A stretch of 64,000 nt of DNA from Streptomyces sp. NRRL WC-3626. Its GTDB lineage: Bacteria > Actinomycetota > Actinomycetes > Streptomycetales > Streptomycetaceae. A program made the translations under genes and the position numbers. The notes under the pieces are model-generated. The model was not told the origin of the DNA, made no database searches, and saw only the letters and a program-made list of their open reading frames with translations. Positions 17,642-25,938 of the stretch are shown in pieces; positions within the stretch are counted from its first letter, which is position 1, and each line of letters opens with the position of its first letter. Location: assembly GCF_000718785.1 (NCBI RefSeq), contig NZ_JOCA01000008.1, positions 124,001-188,000 of the forward strand, in the 5' to 3' direction.

Positions 17642-19633
17642 TTGAACAGCAGTAAGCACACGGAGTTGGCGAACCACGCGTGGTCCGTCGCCGACCTCCT
17701 GCGGGGGGACTACAAGCAGTCCGACTACGGCAAGGTCATCCTGCCGTTCACGGTCCTGCGGCGACTGGAGTGCGTGCTCGAACCGACCCGCGAGAAGGTC
17801 GCGGAGATCTCGGAGCAGCACGAGGACAGCGGGATCGACCCGGACCGCTTCCTGCGGCGGGCCTCGGGGCACTCCTTCTACAACCGGTCGAGCCTGACCC
17901 TGAAGAAGATCGCCGCGGACCCGCAGAACGCGGCGCAGAACCTTCAGGTGTATGTGGGGGCGTTCTCCGACAACGCGCGGGGGGTGCTGGACCGGTTCGA
18001 GTTCGCTCAGCAGATCAAGCGGCTGGACAGTGCCGGGCTGCTGTATCAGGTCATCGGCAAGTTCACGGACCTGGACCTGCGTCCGGAGGTCGTACCCAAC
18101 CACAACATGGGTTACATCTTCGAGGAGCTGATCCGCCGGTTCGCGGAGCAGTCGAACGAGACGGCCGGTGAGCACTTCACGCCCCGCGAGGTCATCCAGC
18201 TCATGGTGCGGCTGCTGGTCGCCCCGGACGGCGACGCGTTGCAGCTCCCGGGTGCGGTGCGCACGGTCCTCGACCCGGCCTGCGGTACGGGCGGGATGCT
18301 CTCCGCGATGGACGACCTCATCAAGGAGCTGAACCCGGACGCCACGGTGGAGGTGTTCGGACAGGAGCTCAACCCCGAGTCGTGGGCGATCTGCCGGTCC
18401 GACCTCATGATCAAGGGGCAGGACCCCGAGAACATCGCCTTCGGCAACTCGTTCTCGGATGACGGGCACGCCCGGAAGTCCTTCGACTACATGCTGGCCA
18501 ACCCGCCGTTCGGCGTGGAGTGGAAGAAGGTCAAGGACGAGGTCGAGCACGAGCACAAGGCGCTGGGCGAGGCCGGCCGCTTCGGGGCGGGGCTGCCGCG
18601 CATCAACGACGGGTCGTTGCTGTTCCTCCAGCACATGATCTCGAAGATGAAGCCGGTGGATGTGAGCGGCGGGGGTGGTTCGCGGCTGGCGATCGTCTTC
18701 AATGGTTCTCCGTTGTTCACGGGTGCGGCGGGGTCGGGCGAGTCGGAGATCCGCCGCTGGATCCTGGAGAACGACTGGCTGGAGGGCATCGTCGCGCTGC
18801 CGGACCAGTTGTTCTACAACACCGGGATCTCCACGTACTTCTGGATCCTGACGAACCGGAAGAGCCCCGATCACAAGGGCAAGGTCGTGCTGCTGGACGC
18901 GCGCGACCAGTGGCAGAAGATGCGGAAGTCGCTGGGCGACAAGCGGAAGGCTCTGGGCAAGGAGCACATCGCCGACGTCGTCAAGCTGTACGGGGAGGCG
19001 CTGGCCGTCGCGGGGGATGCGGAGCATCCGCTGCACGGGAAGGTGAAGGTCTTCGCGAACGAGGACTTCGGGTACCAGCGGATCACCGTCGAACGCCCGC
19101 TGAAGCTGCGGTTCGAGGTGACGGAGGAGACGTTGGCGGCGCTGGAGGCGTCGAAGACAATCCAGAAGCTGCCGCAGGCGTCGGTACTGGCAGATGCGTT
19201 CAAGTCCCTGATGGGGGCGAGTTGGGGGGCGAAACAAGAGGCTTGGCTCGCGTTGAAGGACGCGGTGGTCCAGGCCGGCGGGACGTGGCCTACGGGGGCG
19301 CCGTTTAACAAGGCGCTGCGGGATGTGCTGGGAGTGCGGGATCCGGAGGGCGATGTGCAGCTCGTCAAGGGGCAGCCGGAGCCGGATGGGGAGCTTCGGG
19401 ACTTCGAGAACGTGCCGTTGGGGGAGGACGTCGAGGAGTACTTGGCGCGAGAGGTTCATCCTCATGTGCCGGATGCGTGGATCGACCGCAGTAAGACGAA
19501 GGTGGGGTACGAGGTTCCGTTCACGCGGCACTTCTATGTGTATGAGCCGCCGAGGCCGCTGGCGGAGATCGACGCGGAGCTGAAGGCGTTGGAGGCTGAG
19601 ATTCAAGGGCTGTTGGGGGAGGTTACGGAATGA
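17642..19633 (+). CDS. hsdM: Type I restriction-modification methyltransferase subunit HsdM
   Basis: 663 residues, probably starting at TTG 17642 (NSSKHTELANHAW), with GGAAGG and GGGG upstream; no ATG or GTG lies closer in frame. The N-terminal HsdM helical domain (LANHAWSVADLLRGDYKQS) is followed by motif I DPACGTGGML and the catalytic NPPFGVEW, both intact. The subunit methylates adenine on each strand in a complex with HsdS. At 663 residues it is longer than the roughly 530-residue enterobacterial form, with a C-terminal extension. Its ATGA overlap with hsdS indicates coupled translation. Confidence 0.95.
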   Translation: MNSSKHTELANHAWSVADLLRGDYKQSDYGKVILPFTVLRRLECVLEPTREKVAEISEQHEDSGIDPDRFLRRASGHSFYNRSSLTLKKIAADPQNAAQNLQVYVGAFSDNARGVLDRFEFAQQIKRLDSAGLLYQVIGKFTDLDLRPEVVPNHNMGYIFEELIRRFAEQSNETAGEHFTPREVIQLMVRLLVAPDGDALQLPGAVRTVLDPACGTGGMLSAMDDLIKELNPDATVEVFGQELNPESWAICRSDLMIKGQDPENIAFGNSFSDDGHARKSFDYMLANPPFGVEWKKVKDEVEHEHKALGEAGRFGAGLPRINDGSLLFLQHMISKMKPVDVSGGGGSRLAIVFNGSPLFTGAAGSGESEIRRWILENDWLEGIVALPDQLFYNTGISTYFWILTNRKSPDHKGKVVLLDARDQWQKMRKSLGDKRKALGKEHIADVVKLYGEALAVAGDAEHPLHGKVKVFANEDFGYQRITVERPLKLRFEVTEETLAALEASKTIQKLPQASVLADAFKSLMGASWGAKQEAWLALKDAVVQAGGTWPTGAPFNKALRDVLGVRDPEGDVQLVKGQPEPDGELRDFENVPLGEDVEEYLAREVHPHVPDAWIDRSKTKVGYEVPFTRHFYVYEPPRPLAEIDAELKALEAEIQGLLGEVTE

Positions 19634-20967
19634 CCGAGTCTCGTCTGGCGCCGTGGCTCTCTGCGTCACATTGGCCGACAGCACCAATTCGGCTCGTGGC
19701 GCGCCTGGGGTCCGGACATACGCCGAGTCGCACCAAGCCCGAGTATTGGGAGAACTGCACGGTTCCCTGGGTCACCCTCGCCGACGTATGGCAATTGCGT
19801 GACGGGCGGACCACAGTCATCACGAAGACGAAGGAAAAGGTCAGCCCTCTCGGTTTGGCCAACTCCTCCGCCGTGAAGCACCCGGCGGGAACCGTGATCC
19901 TTTCGCGGACCGCTTCAGTGGGTTTCTCCGCGATCATGGGACGTGACATGGCTACGAGCCAGGACTTCGCGACCTGGACCTGTGGGCCAAGGCTGGACCC
20001 TCGCTACCTTCTGCACGCACTTCGCGGCATGGCGCCTGATCTCAAGCGGGTGGCCACGGGCTCCACGCACAAGACCATTTACATGCCGGACATCGAGCAG
20101 TTGCGGGTTCCATTGCCCCCGCTGGAAGAGCAGCGCCGCATCGCCAAATTTCTCGACGCCGAAACCGATCGCATCGACAGCCTCAGAGCCGCATTGCAGC
20201 GTGAACTCGATCTCCTGAGCGAGCGTCGCTCTGCCGGTGTAGTCGCCGCAGTGTCAGGCAGCACGCACAACGCCCGACAGGGCTCTACCCTCGCTTGGCT
20301 GCAGTCAATTCCGGCGCACTGGCAGGAAGTCCGTCTGGGACTGCTGGCTCAGATGGGAAGCGGCCACACCCCCAGCCGGTCCCATCCAGAATGGTGGGTG
20401 GACTGCCGCATCCCCTGGATCACAACGGGCGAAGTTAGGCAGGTGCGAGACGACCGCATCGAACAGCTCTACGAGACACGCGAGAAGATTAGCGCGTTGG
20501 GACTCAGTAACTCAGCAGCTGAATTGCATCCAAAAGGTACAGTCTTTCTGTGCCGTACGGCTTCAGCTGGCTACTCCGGCGTCATGGGCCTCGACATGGC
20601 AACAAGCCAGGATTTCGTTACCTGGACTTGCGGACCTCACTTGTCCCCTTACTTCCTCCTGTGGTGCCTTCGGGCCATGCGCCCTGACCTTCTAGGTCGC
20701 CTCGCCATGGGCTCGACACACAAGACAATCTATGTCCCGGATCTGCAGATGCTCCGTATTCCCTTGCCTTCCATGGAGGAGCAAGAGGAGATCGTACAGA
20801 GCATTCGGCGTCAAAATGCACGCATCGACACACTCACCGACCGGGTGCGCCGCCAGCAAGAATTGCTCCGAGAACGCCGTCAAGCCCTCATCACCGCTGC
20901 CGTAACTGGCCAGTTCGACATCTCCACCGCCAGCGGCCGCAACGTCACCGAAGGAGTATCCGTATGA
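19630..20967 (+). CDS. hsdS: Type I restriction-modification specificity subunit HsdS with duplicated TRDs
   Basis: 445 residues. Two target-recognition domains (about 15-165 and 225-380) each end in a conserved coiled-coil spacer (LEEQRRIAKFLDAETDRID; MEEQEEIVQSIRRQNARID). The two TRDs are strikingly alike: MGSGHTPSR versus LGSGHTPSR, PWVTLADVWQLRD versus PWITTGEVRQVRD, ATSQDFATWTCGP versus ATSQDFVTWTCGP, and GSTHKTIYMPDI versus GSTHKTIYVPDL. They should therefore read the same or nearly the same half-site, giving a quasi-palindromic bipartite target. Base composition is visibly lower in GC than in flanking genes, consistent with TRD acquisition by transfer. Starts inside the hsdM stop (ATGA). 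Confidence 0.95.
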   Translation: MTESRLAPWLSASHWPTAPIRLVARLGSGHTPSRTKPEYWENCTVPWVTLADVWQLRDGRTTVITKTKEKVSPLGLANSSAVKHPAGTVILSRTASVGFSAIMGRDMATSQDFATWTCGPRLDPRYLLHALRGMAPDLKRVATGSTHKTIYMPDIEQLRVPLPPLEEQRRIAKFLDAETDRIDSLRAALQRELDLLSERRSAGVVAAVSGSTHNARQGSTLAWLQSIPAHWQEVRLGLLAQMGSGHTPSRSHPEWWVDCRIPWITTGEVRQVRDDRIEQLYETREKISALGLSNSAAELHPKGTVFLCRTASAGYSGVMGLDMATSQDFVTWTCGPHLSPYFLLWCLRAMRPDLLGRLAMGSTHKTIYVPDLQMLRIPLPSMEEQEEIVQSIRRQNARIDTLTDRVRRQQELLRERRQALITAAVTGQFDISTASGRNVTEGVSV

Positions 20968-23900
20968 GCCCTGCGCACGACGAGTCCTCCTTCGGGTCGG
21001 CCATCGTTGCCGCCCTCTGTGAGCGAGGTTGGCGGGAGGCGAATCCCGAGGACTACCGATCCGACCTCGGGCTCGACACCAATGAGTTGTTCACCTTCAT
21101 CGGGGCGACCCAGCCTGACGAGTGGAGCGAACTGCTCACCGTCTACGGCGAGAACCCCAACGATGCCCAGCGCGGTTTCGCGCAGCGGCTCGACCGGGCC
21201 ATCGCCGATGACGGGCTCCTTCACGTCCTCCGGAATGGTGTCAAGGACCGCGGAGTCCGCCTCCGCGTCGCCTACTTCAAGCCCAACCTCATCTCGGCCC
21301 CGTCCGTCCTCAACGGCTACAACGCCAACCGCCTCACCGTCGTCCGTGAACTCCCCTACGCCACCAAGCAGGCCGACTGGGGTCACCGCCTCGACCTCAC
21401 CCTGTTCCTCAACGGCATCCCGATCGCCACGGCCGAGTTGAAGAACCCGCTCACCGGCCAGGGTGTCGAGCAGGCCAAGGAGCAGTACCGGACCGACCGG
21501 GACCCGACCGAGCTGATCTTCACCCGCCGGGTCATCGCTAACTTCGCCGTGGACCCGGACCTGGTCTTCGTCACCACGCAACTGCGCGGGAAGAACACCC
21601 AGTTCCTGCCGTTCAACACCGGCTCGAACGGCCCCGGCCAGCCCGGCGGATCCGGCAACCCCGACCCCACCGCTCACGGCACGTACGCCACGTCCTACCT
21701 CTGGGAACAGGTCTGGCAGCGGGACAACTGGCTCGACCTCCTCCAGCGCTTCGTTCACCAGCAGAAGGAGAAGACGCCCGGCGGAGGCACCACCAAAAAG
21801 ACGATCTTCCCGCGCTTCCACCAGTGGGACGTCGTCAAGAAGCTCACCGCGCACGCGTCCGTCCACGGCGCCGGCCAGAACTACCTCGTCATGGCCTCCG
21901 CCGGCTCGGGCAAGTCGAACACCATCGGCTGGCTGGCCCACCGCCTCAGCGACCTCCACGCCCGGACCGACCCGGCGGTCCTCAGGCCCGACGCCCTCGC
22001 CGAGGGCCGTATCAAGCCGGGCGAGCCCGTCTTCGACAAGGTCATTGTCATCACGGACCGCCGTGCCCTGGATGCTCAGCTCTCGGCGACGGTCGGCAGC
22101 TTCAGCCAGACCGATGGCCTGGTAGTCAAGGTCGACGAGAAGCACGGCGCGAAGAGCGAGCAGCTCGCCCGCGCCCTCTCACGGGACACCGGGAAGATCG
22201 TCACCGTCACCCTGCACTCGTTCCCCGCGCTGCTCGACTACATCAAGCGCAACCCCACCGAGATCAAGGGCACCCGCTTCGCGATCATCGTGGACGAGGC
22301 GCACTCCTCGCAGTCAGGCGACGCCGCTACCGCCGTGAAGTCGGCCCTGCGGGACCTCGGTCTGGACGCCGACTCGGACGACGAGGGCGCGACCACGCTC
22401 ACCGTGGACGACCAGCTCAAGGCGAAGGCGGTGGCACGCTCCCGCGCAGCCAACCTCTCCTACTTCGCCTTCACGGCTACCCCCAAGTCCAAGACCCTCG
22501 AACTCTTCGGCGCGGAAGGCGTGGAGAACGGCAAGACCGTCTATCGCCCCTTCCACACCTACTCCATGCGCCAGGCCATCGAGGAAGGCTTCATCCTCGA
22601 CCCCCTGCGCAATTACGTCACCTACAACACCTACTGGAAGCTCGCGAACCTCAACCGCGACGAGAAGGAGGTGGACCCCTCCAAGGCGAACAGCCAGCTC
22701 GCCCGGTTCGCACTCATGCACGAGCACACCGTGTCCCAGCACGCGACGGTGATCGTCGAGCACTTCCTGGCCCACACCCGCGGCCGACTCGGGGGACGCG
22801 CCAAGGCCATGGTGGTCACGGCCTCCCGGCACTCTGCCGTCCAGATGGCCCGCGCCATCCGCAGTTACATCGCGGACCGTGAGTACGACACCAAGTACCC
22901 GGACCTCGGCGTGCTCGTCGCGATCTCCGGCACCCTCACCATCGACGATGAGGAGACCACCGAGGTCAAGGAGAACGGCGGCATCTCCGAGGCGGCGCTG
23001 CCGAAGGCCTTCGGCTACACCCGCGAGGACGACAAGGCCGCGAAGGCCGGCGGCAAGGGGCAGCAGGAGTACCGGATCCTGGTCGTCGCGGAGAAGTACC
23101 AGACCGGCTTCGACCAGCCGCTTCTCACCACGATGTACGTGAACAAGACGCTCACCGGCATCGCGGCCGTGCAGACTCTCTCGCGCCTCAACCGCACCGC
23201 CGAGCGCAAGTCGCAGGCCGACCTGGCCGTACTGGACTTCGTCAACGACGCCGAGGACATCAAGGAAGCCTTCCGCCCCTACTTCGAGGAGGCGCACACC
23301 CTGCCCTCCGACCCCAACCTCCTCTACACGGCCCAGAGTCGCGTCATGTCCGCGCCGATCATCTCGGAGCAGGACATGGACGAGTTCGTCGCCGCGTACC
23401 TGGAGGCGGAGAAGAAGGCGGCCGGCGTCCAGTCCAAGTGGGAGAAGCTGCACGCGGAGTTGTACCGGCTCCTCTCCCCCGCCGTGGCCCGCTTCAGCGC
23501 TCTGCTGGAGAGCGAGGAGGAGGACGACGTCGAGACGGCGGAGGAGTTCCGCGCCAACCTCAACGACTACGTCCGGAAGTACGGCTTCCTCGCGCAGATC
23601 GTCCCCTACCGCGACGCCGAGTTGGAGCGCCTGCACCTGTACGGGCGCCACCTGCTCAACCGACTCCCCCGCCTCGCTGACGGCGGAGTCGACATAGGAG
23701 AGGTCGACCTCAGCCACCTGCGGGTCGAGAAGACCGGCGAGCATGATGTGTCCCTCGCTCCCGAAGGTCCCGCCGAGCTCAAGGGCTTCGGTGATGGCGC
23801 CGGCGGCGCGAAGGACGCGGACAAGTCACTGCTGTCCGAGCTGATCGAGAAGTTCAACTCCAAGTTCGGTACGGAGTTCACCGAGGAGGACGTCCTCCCG

Positions 23901-24146
23901 GCCTTCAACGCGACGAAGAAGGACCCGAAGGTCCGGGCGGCCGCCGTCGTCAACGACGAGGAGAACTTCGGGATCGTCTTCGACAAGAAGTTCGAGGAGA
24001 ACATGATGGATCACGTATCCACCATCGACACCCTCGGCAAGCGGTACTTCGGTACGGACCGGGACTTCAAGTCCAACCTCGACCGCAGCGCTCGCCGCGC
24101 GGCCTGGCGGATGATCCGCCGGGAGGAAGGGTTGGACGACTTCTGA
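20964..24146 (+). CDS. hsdR: Type I restriction endonuclease subunit HsdR
   Basis: 1060 residues from ATG 20964, overlapping hsdS by ATGA. The N-terminal PD-(D/E)xK nuclease shows a Asp in GHRLDLTLFLNG and the E-x-K in TAELKNPLTGQ (about residues 151-161). The SF2 motor has Walker A MASAGSGKSNTIGWL (about 310), DEAH box IIVDEAHSSQSG and motif III FTATPKSKT. The C-terminal helical region contacts HsdM/HsdS. HsdR translocates unmethylated DNA and cuts at a distance. All key residues are intact, so the system looks functional. Confidence 0.95.
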   Translation: MSPAHDESSFGSAIVAALCERGWREANPEDYRSDLGLDTNELFTFIGATQPDEWSELLTVYGENPNDAQRGFAQRLDRAIADDGLLHVLRNGVKDRGVRLRVAYFKPNLISAPSVLNGYNANRLTVVRELPYATKQADWGHRLDLTLFLNGIPIATAELKNPLTGQGVEQAKEQYRTDRDPTELIFTRRVIANFAVDPDLVFVTTQLRGKNTQFLPFNTGSNGPGQPGGSGNPDPTAHGTYATSYLWEQVWQRDNWLDLLQRFVHQQKEKTPGGGTTKKTIFPRFHQWDVVKKLTAHASVHGAGQNYLVMASAGSGKSNTIGWLAHRLSDLHARTDPAVLRPDALAEGRIKPGEPVFDKVIVITDRRALDAQLSATVGSFSQTDGLVVKVDEKHGAKSEQLARALSRDTGKIVTVTLHSFPALLDYIKRNPTEIKGTRFAIIVDEAHSSQSGDAATAVKSALRDLGLDADSDDEGATTLTVDDQLKAKAVARSRAANLSYFAFTATPKSKTLELFGAEGVENGKTVYRPFHTYSMRQAIEEGFILDPLRNYVTYNTYWKLANLNRDEKEVDPSKANSQLARFALMHEHTVSQHATVIVEHFLAHTRGRLGGRAKAMVVTASRHSAVQMARAIRSYIADREYDTKYPDLGVLVAISGTLTIDDEETTEVKENGGISEAALPKAFGYTREDDKAAKAGGKGQQEYRILVVAEKYQTGFDQPLLTTMYVNKTLTGIAAVQTLSRLNRTAERKSQADLAVLDFVNDAEDIKEAFRPYFEEAHTLPSDPNLLYTAQSRVMSAPIISEQDMDEFVAAYLEAEKKAAGVQSKWEKLHAELYRLLSPAVARFSALLESEEEDDVETAEEFRANLNDYVRKYGFLAQIVPYRDAELERLHLYGRHLLNRLPRLADGGVDIGEVDLSHLRVEKTGEHDVSLAPEGPAELKGFGDGAGGAKDADKSLLSELIEKFNSKFGTEFTEEDVLPAFNATKKDPKVRAAAVVNDEENFGIVFDKKFEENMMDHVSTIDTLGKRYFGTDRDFKSNLDRSARRAAWRMIRREEGLDDF

Positions 24147-24151
24147 AGTGC

Positions 24152-24183
24152 CGTGGGCTCGGTGCACGAGCGCCGAGCCCACG
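24152..24183. terminator. Bidirectional hairpin between hsdR and the DUF397 gene
   Basis: CGTGGGCTCGG (24152-24162) pairs perfectly with CCGAGCCCACG (24173-24183) around a 10-base loop, in the 45-base gap between convergent genes. No T-run follows, as is usual for Streptomyces terminators. Confidence 0.7.
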
Positions 24184-24191
24184 CACACGGT

Positions 24192-24398
24192 TCACCGCCC
24201 TGTGGCCATCCGCAGGAAGTCGCTCCAAGCGGCGAAGCCAACCGCCAGATTCGCCACCGCGGGCCGCTTCGAATCCCTGACGAGGACAGCTCCGGGGAGC
24301 GGGGCAACCTCCAGACACTCGCCTCCATTGCCAGTGCTGTAGCTGCTCTTGACCCAAGCGGCCTCGGGCACAGCCGCCTTGCTGTGCTGCACGCTCAT
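24192..24398 (-). CDS. DUF397 small regulatory partner protein
   Basis: 68 residues starting MSVQHSKAAVPEAAWVKSSY. The core WVKSSYSTGNGGECLEVA and LVRDSK and the terminal WSDFLRMAT define DUF397. In Streptomyces these small proteins occur with Scr1/XRE regulators, forming toxin-antitoxin-like or developmental pairs (the bldB/abaA setting). Its start overlaps the stop of the XRE gene by four bases, supporting coupled expression. Confidence 0.9.
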   Translation of the reverse strand: MSVQHSKAAVPEAAWVKSSYSTGNGGECLEVAPLPGAVLVRDSKRPAVANLAVGFAAWSDFLRMATGR

Positions 24399-25255
24399 GT
24401 CTCTCCCATCAGTTGCTTGATGAACGCCGCTGACTCGCTCGGTGTCAGGGCCTGTGATCGGAGGATGCCATAGCGAGCTTCCAGCGTCCGCACGTATGCG
24501 GTGTCGGTGAAGATGCGGCTGTGATCCTGTACTTCGGCGTACGCGATCCGCTGCCCCTTGTCGGTGTCGATCAGTGAGAAGGGCCCGCTCAACGCGGCGT
24601 TGTCTTCCCGCTCGATCGGCATAACCTGGACTTCCACGTTCCTGGACTGTCCCGTGGCGAGGATGTGCGCCAATGCCTCGCGCATCACCTCCACACCACC
24701 GATCGGCCTGCGCAGGACGGCCTCCTCGATCACGAAGCTCATCAAGGGGGCTGGACGACGCAGGAAGATCTCCTGACGCACCATGCGCGCCTCGAGTCGC
24801 TGCTCGATCACGTCGTCCTCCAGCAGCGGACGTTGCCTGTGGAAGACCGCCCGCGCGTAATTCTCGGTCTGCAACAGACCAGGCACGGCATACACGGCGT
24901 ACAGGTTCAGCGCCGCGGCTCTGGCTTCAAGCCGCGCCATGTCCCGGAACATTGCCGGGTACTGGGCCTTCCCCACCTCATCCTTCAACGCCCGAAGTAC
25001 ACCGCCCGCCCCCAGTACCTCATCCGCCTTGTCGATGAATGAGGCCTGCGGAATCCGCCTCCCCTGCTCGATCGAGGCAACCGAGTCCGCCGAGTACCCC
25101 ACCCGCCTCCCGAACTCCGCCCGCTCCATCCCCGCCCGCGTCCGCAGCAGCTTCAACTGCCGCCCGAACGCCGTCACCACGCCCGTCCCCGGCTCGTCCT
25201 CCGGCCGCCGCTGCTGCCGTACCGCCGCCGTCTCCTCGTCCCGTACCTCGGTCAT
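24395..25255 (-). CDS. Scr1-type XRE-family regulator (HTH plus DUF5753)
   Basis: 286 residues from ATG 25255. The HTH lies around residues 28-82 (FGRQLKLLRTRAGMERAEFG; VGYSADSVASIEQGRRIP). The following ~180 residues are DUF5753-like (YAVPGLLQTENYARAVF; QVMPIEREDNAALSGPF; ILRSQALTPSESAAFIKQL). Such proteins regulate transcription and pair with DUF397 proteins. It is divergent from the ATPase gene at 25377, the arrangement typical of the Streptomyces whiJ/abaA-like clusters. Confidence 0.9.
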   Translation of the reverse strand: MTEVRDEETAAVRQQRRPEDEPGTGVVTAFGRQLKLLRTRAGMERAEFGRRVGYSADSVASIEQGRRIPQASFIDKADEVLGAGGVLRALKDEVGKAQYPAMFRDMARLEARAAALNLYAVYAVPGLLQTENYARAVFHRQRPLLEDDVIEQRLEARMVRQEIFLRRPAPLMSFVIEEAVLRRPIGGVEVMREALAHILATGQSRNVEVQVMPIEREDNAALSGPFSLIDTDKGQRIAYAEVQDHSRIFTDTAYVRTLEARYGILRSQALTPSESAAFIKQLMGET

Positions 25256-25376
25256 CGCCCTGCCCGCCTCTCCCCACGTACCGTGCCGTACAGCGCCCGC
25301 GCCAACGCCGTACGAAAGCGCCGCGACGGCGCGTCACCACTGGTCACGCTATGCCACGACCGGCCACCGTAAGGGC

Positions 25377-25820
25377 ATGAACGTCACACAATCACCCCCA
25401 ACGGTGCACCAGTTCTCGATGCGCTTCAGTTCCACCCCGCGCGGCGCCCGTCTCGCCCGGCGCATGTGCGAGCACTGCCTGGACGCCTGGGGGGTGCCGT
25501 ACGACAGCGACGCCCACGACGCGGTCACGCTCGTGGCGGCGGAACTGTCCGCCAACGCGGTACGGCACGGGCACGTTTCCGGCCGCGACTTCCACGTACG
25601 CCTGACCGCCGACCCGGCCGCCCGCACCGTACGGATCGAGGTCACCGACACCCGGGACGAACGCCTGCCCCAACTCCCCGCCACACCGCCCGAGGACGGC
25701 GAGAGCGGGCGCGGCCTGCTGCTGGTCGCGGCGCTCGCCGACCGCTGGGGCTGCTCGCCGCGCGCCGGGGGCGGGCCGGGCAAGACCGTGTGGGCGGAGT
25801 GCACGGCGTACTCCGGCTGA
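25377..25820 (+). CDS. RsbW-like HATPase (anti-sigma-factor-type ATP-binding protein)
   Basis: Starts at ATG 25377 (MNVTQSPPTVHQFSMRF) after AAGGG; the longer frame from 24939 is antisense to the XRE gene and is rejected. The 147 residues form a GHKL ATPase domain: N box VAAELSANAVRHG, an Asp in EVTDTRDE, and the G box ESGRGLLLVAALADRWG. Family members bind sigma factors or anti-anti-sigma proteins. With the divergent XRE-DUF397 pair it completes a typical Streptomyces developmental-regulator trio. Confidence 0.88.
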   Translation: MNVTQSPPTVHQFSMRFSSTPRGARLARRMCEHCLDAWGVPYDSDAHDAVTLVAAELSANAVRHGHVSGRDFHVRLTADPAARTVRIEVTDTRDERLPQLPATPPEDGESGRGLLLVAALADRWGCSPRAGGGPGKTVWAECTAYSG

Positions 25821-25938
25821 CCTGATCACACCCGCACCACCCGCCCCGGTTGGACGCACGCGCCCCCGCCCGGAAGACTGATCCCCGACCACAGCGCAGC
25901 ACTCTTCGGGCACTCCACGTGAGCGGGGGCGGGATCAG

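Noticed and set aside
17534..19687. Minus-strand open frame of about 717 codons across hsdM
   Set aside because: Antisense shadow of hsdM, which has intact methyltransferase motifs.
9641..24146. A Pgl/BREX-type phage-growth-limitation locus, given a kinase and methyltransferase close together
   Set aside because: No PglZ-type phosphatase, no BrxC/PglY ATPase and no PglW-size kinase are present; the methyltransferase is HsdM-like with its own TRD.
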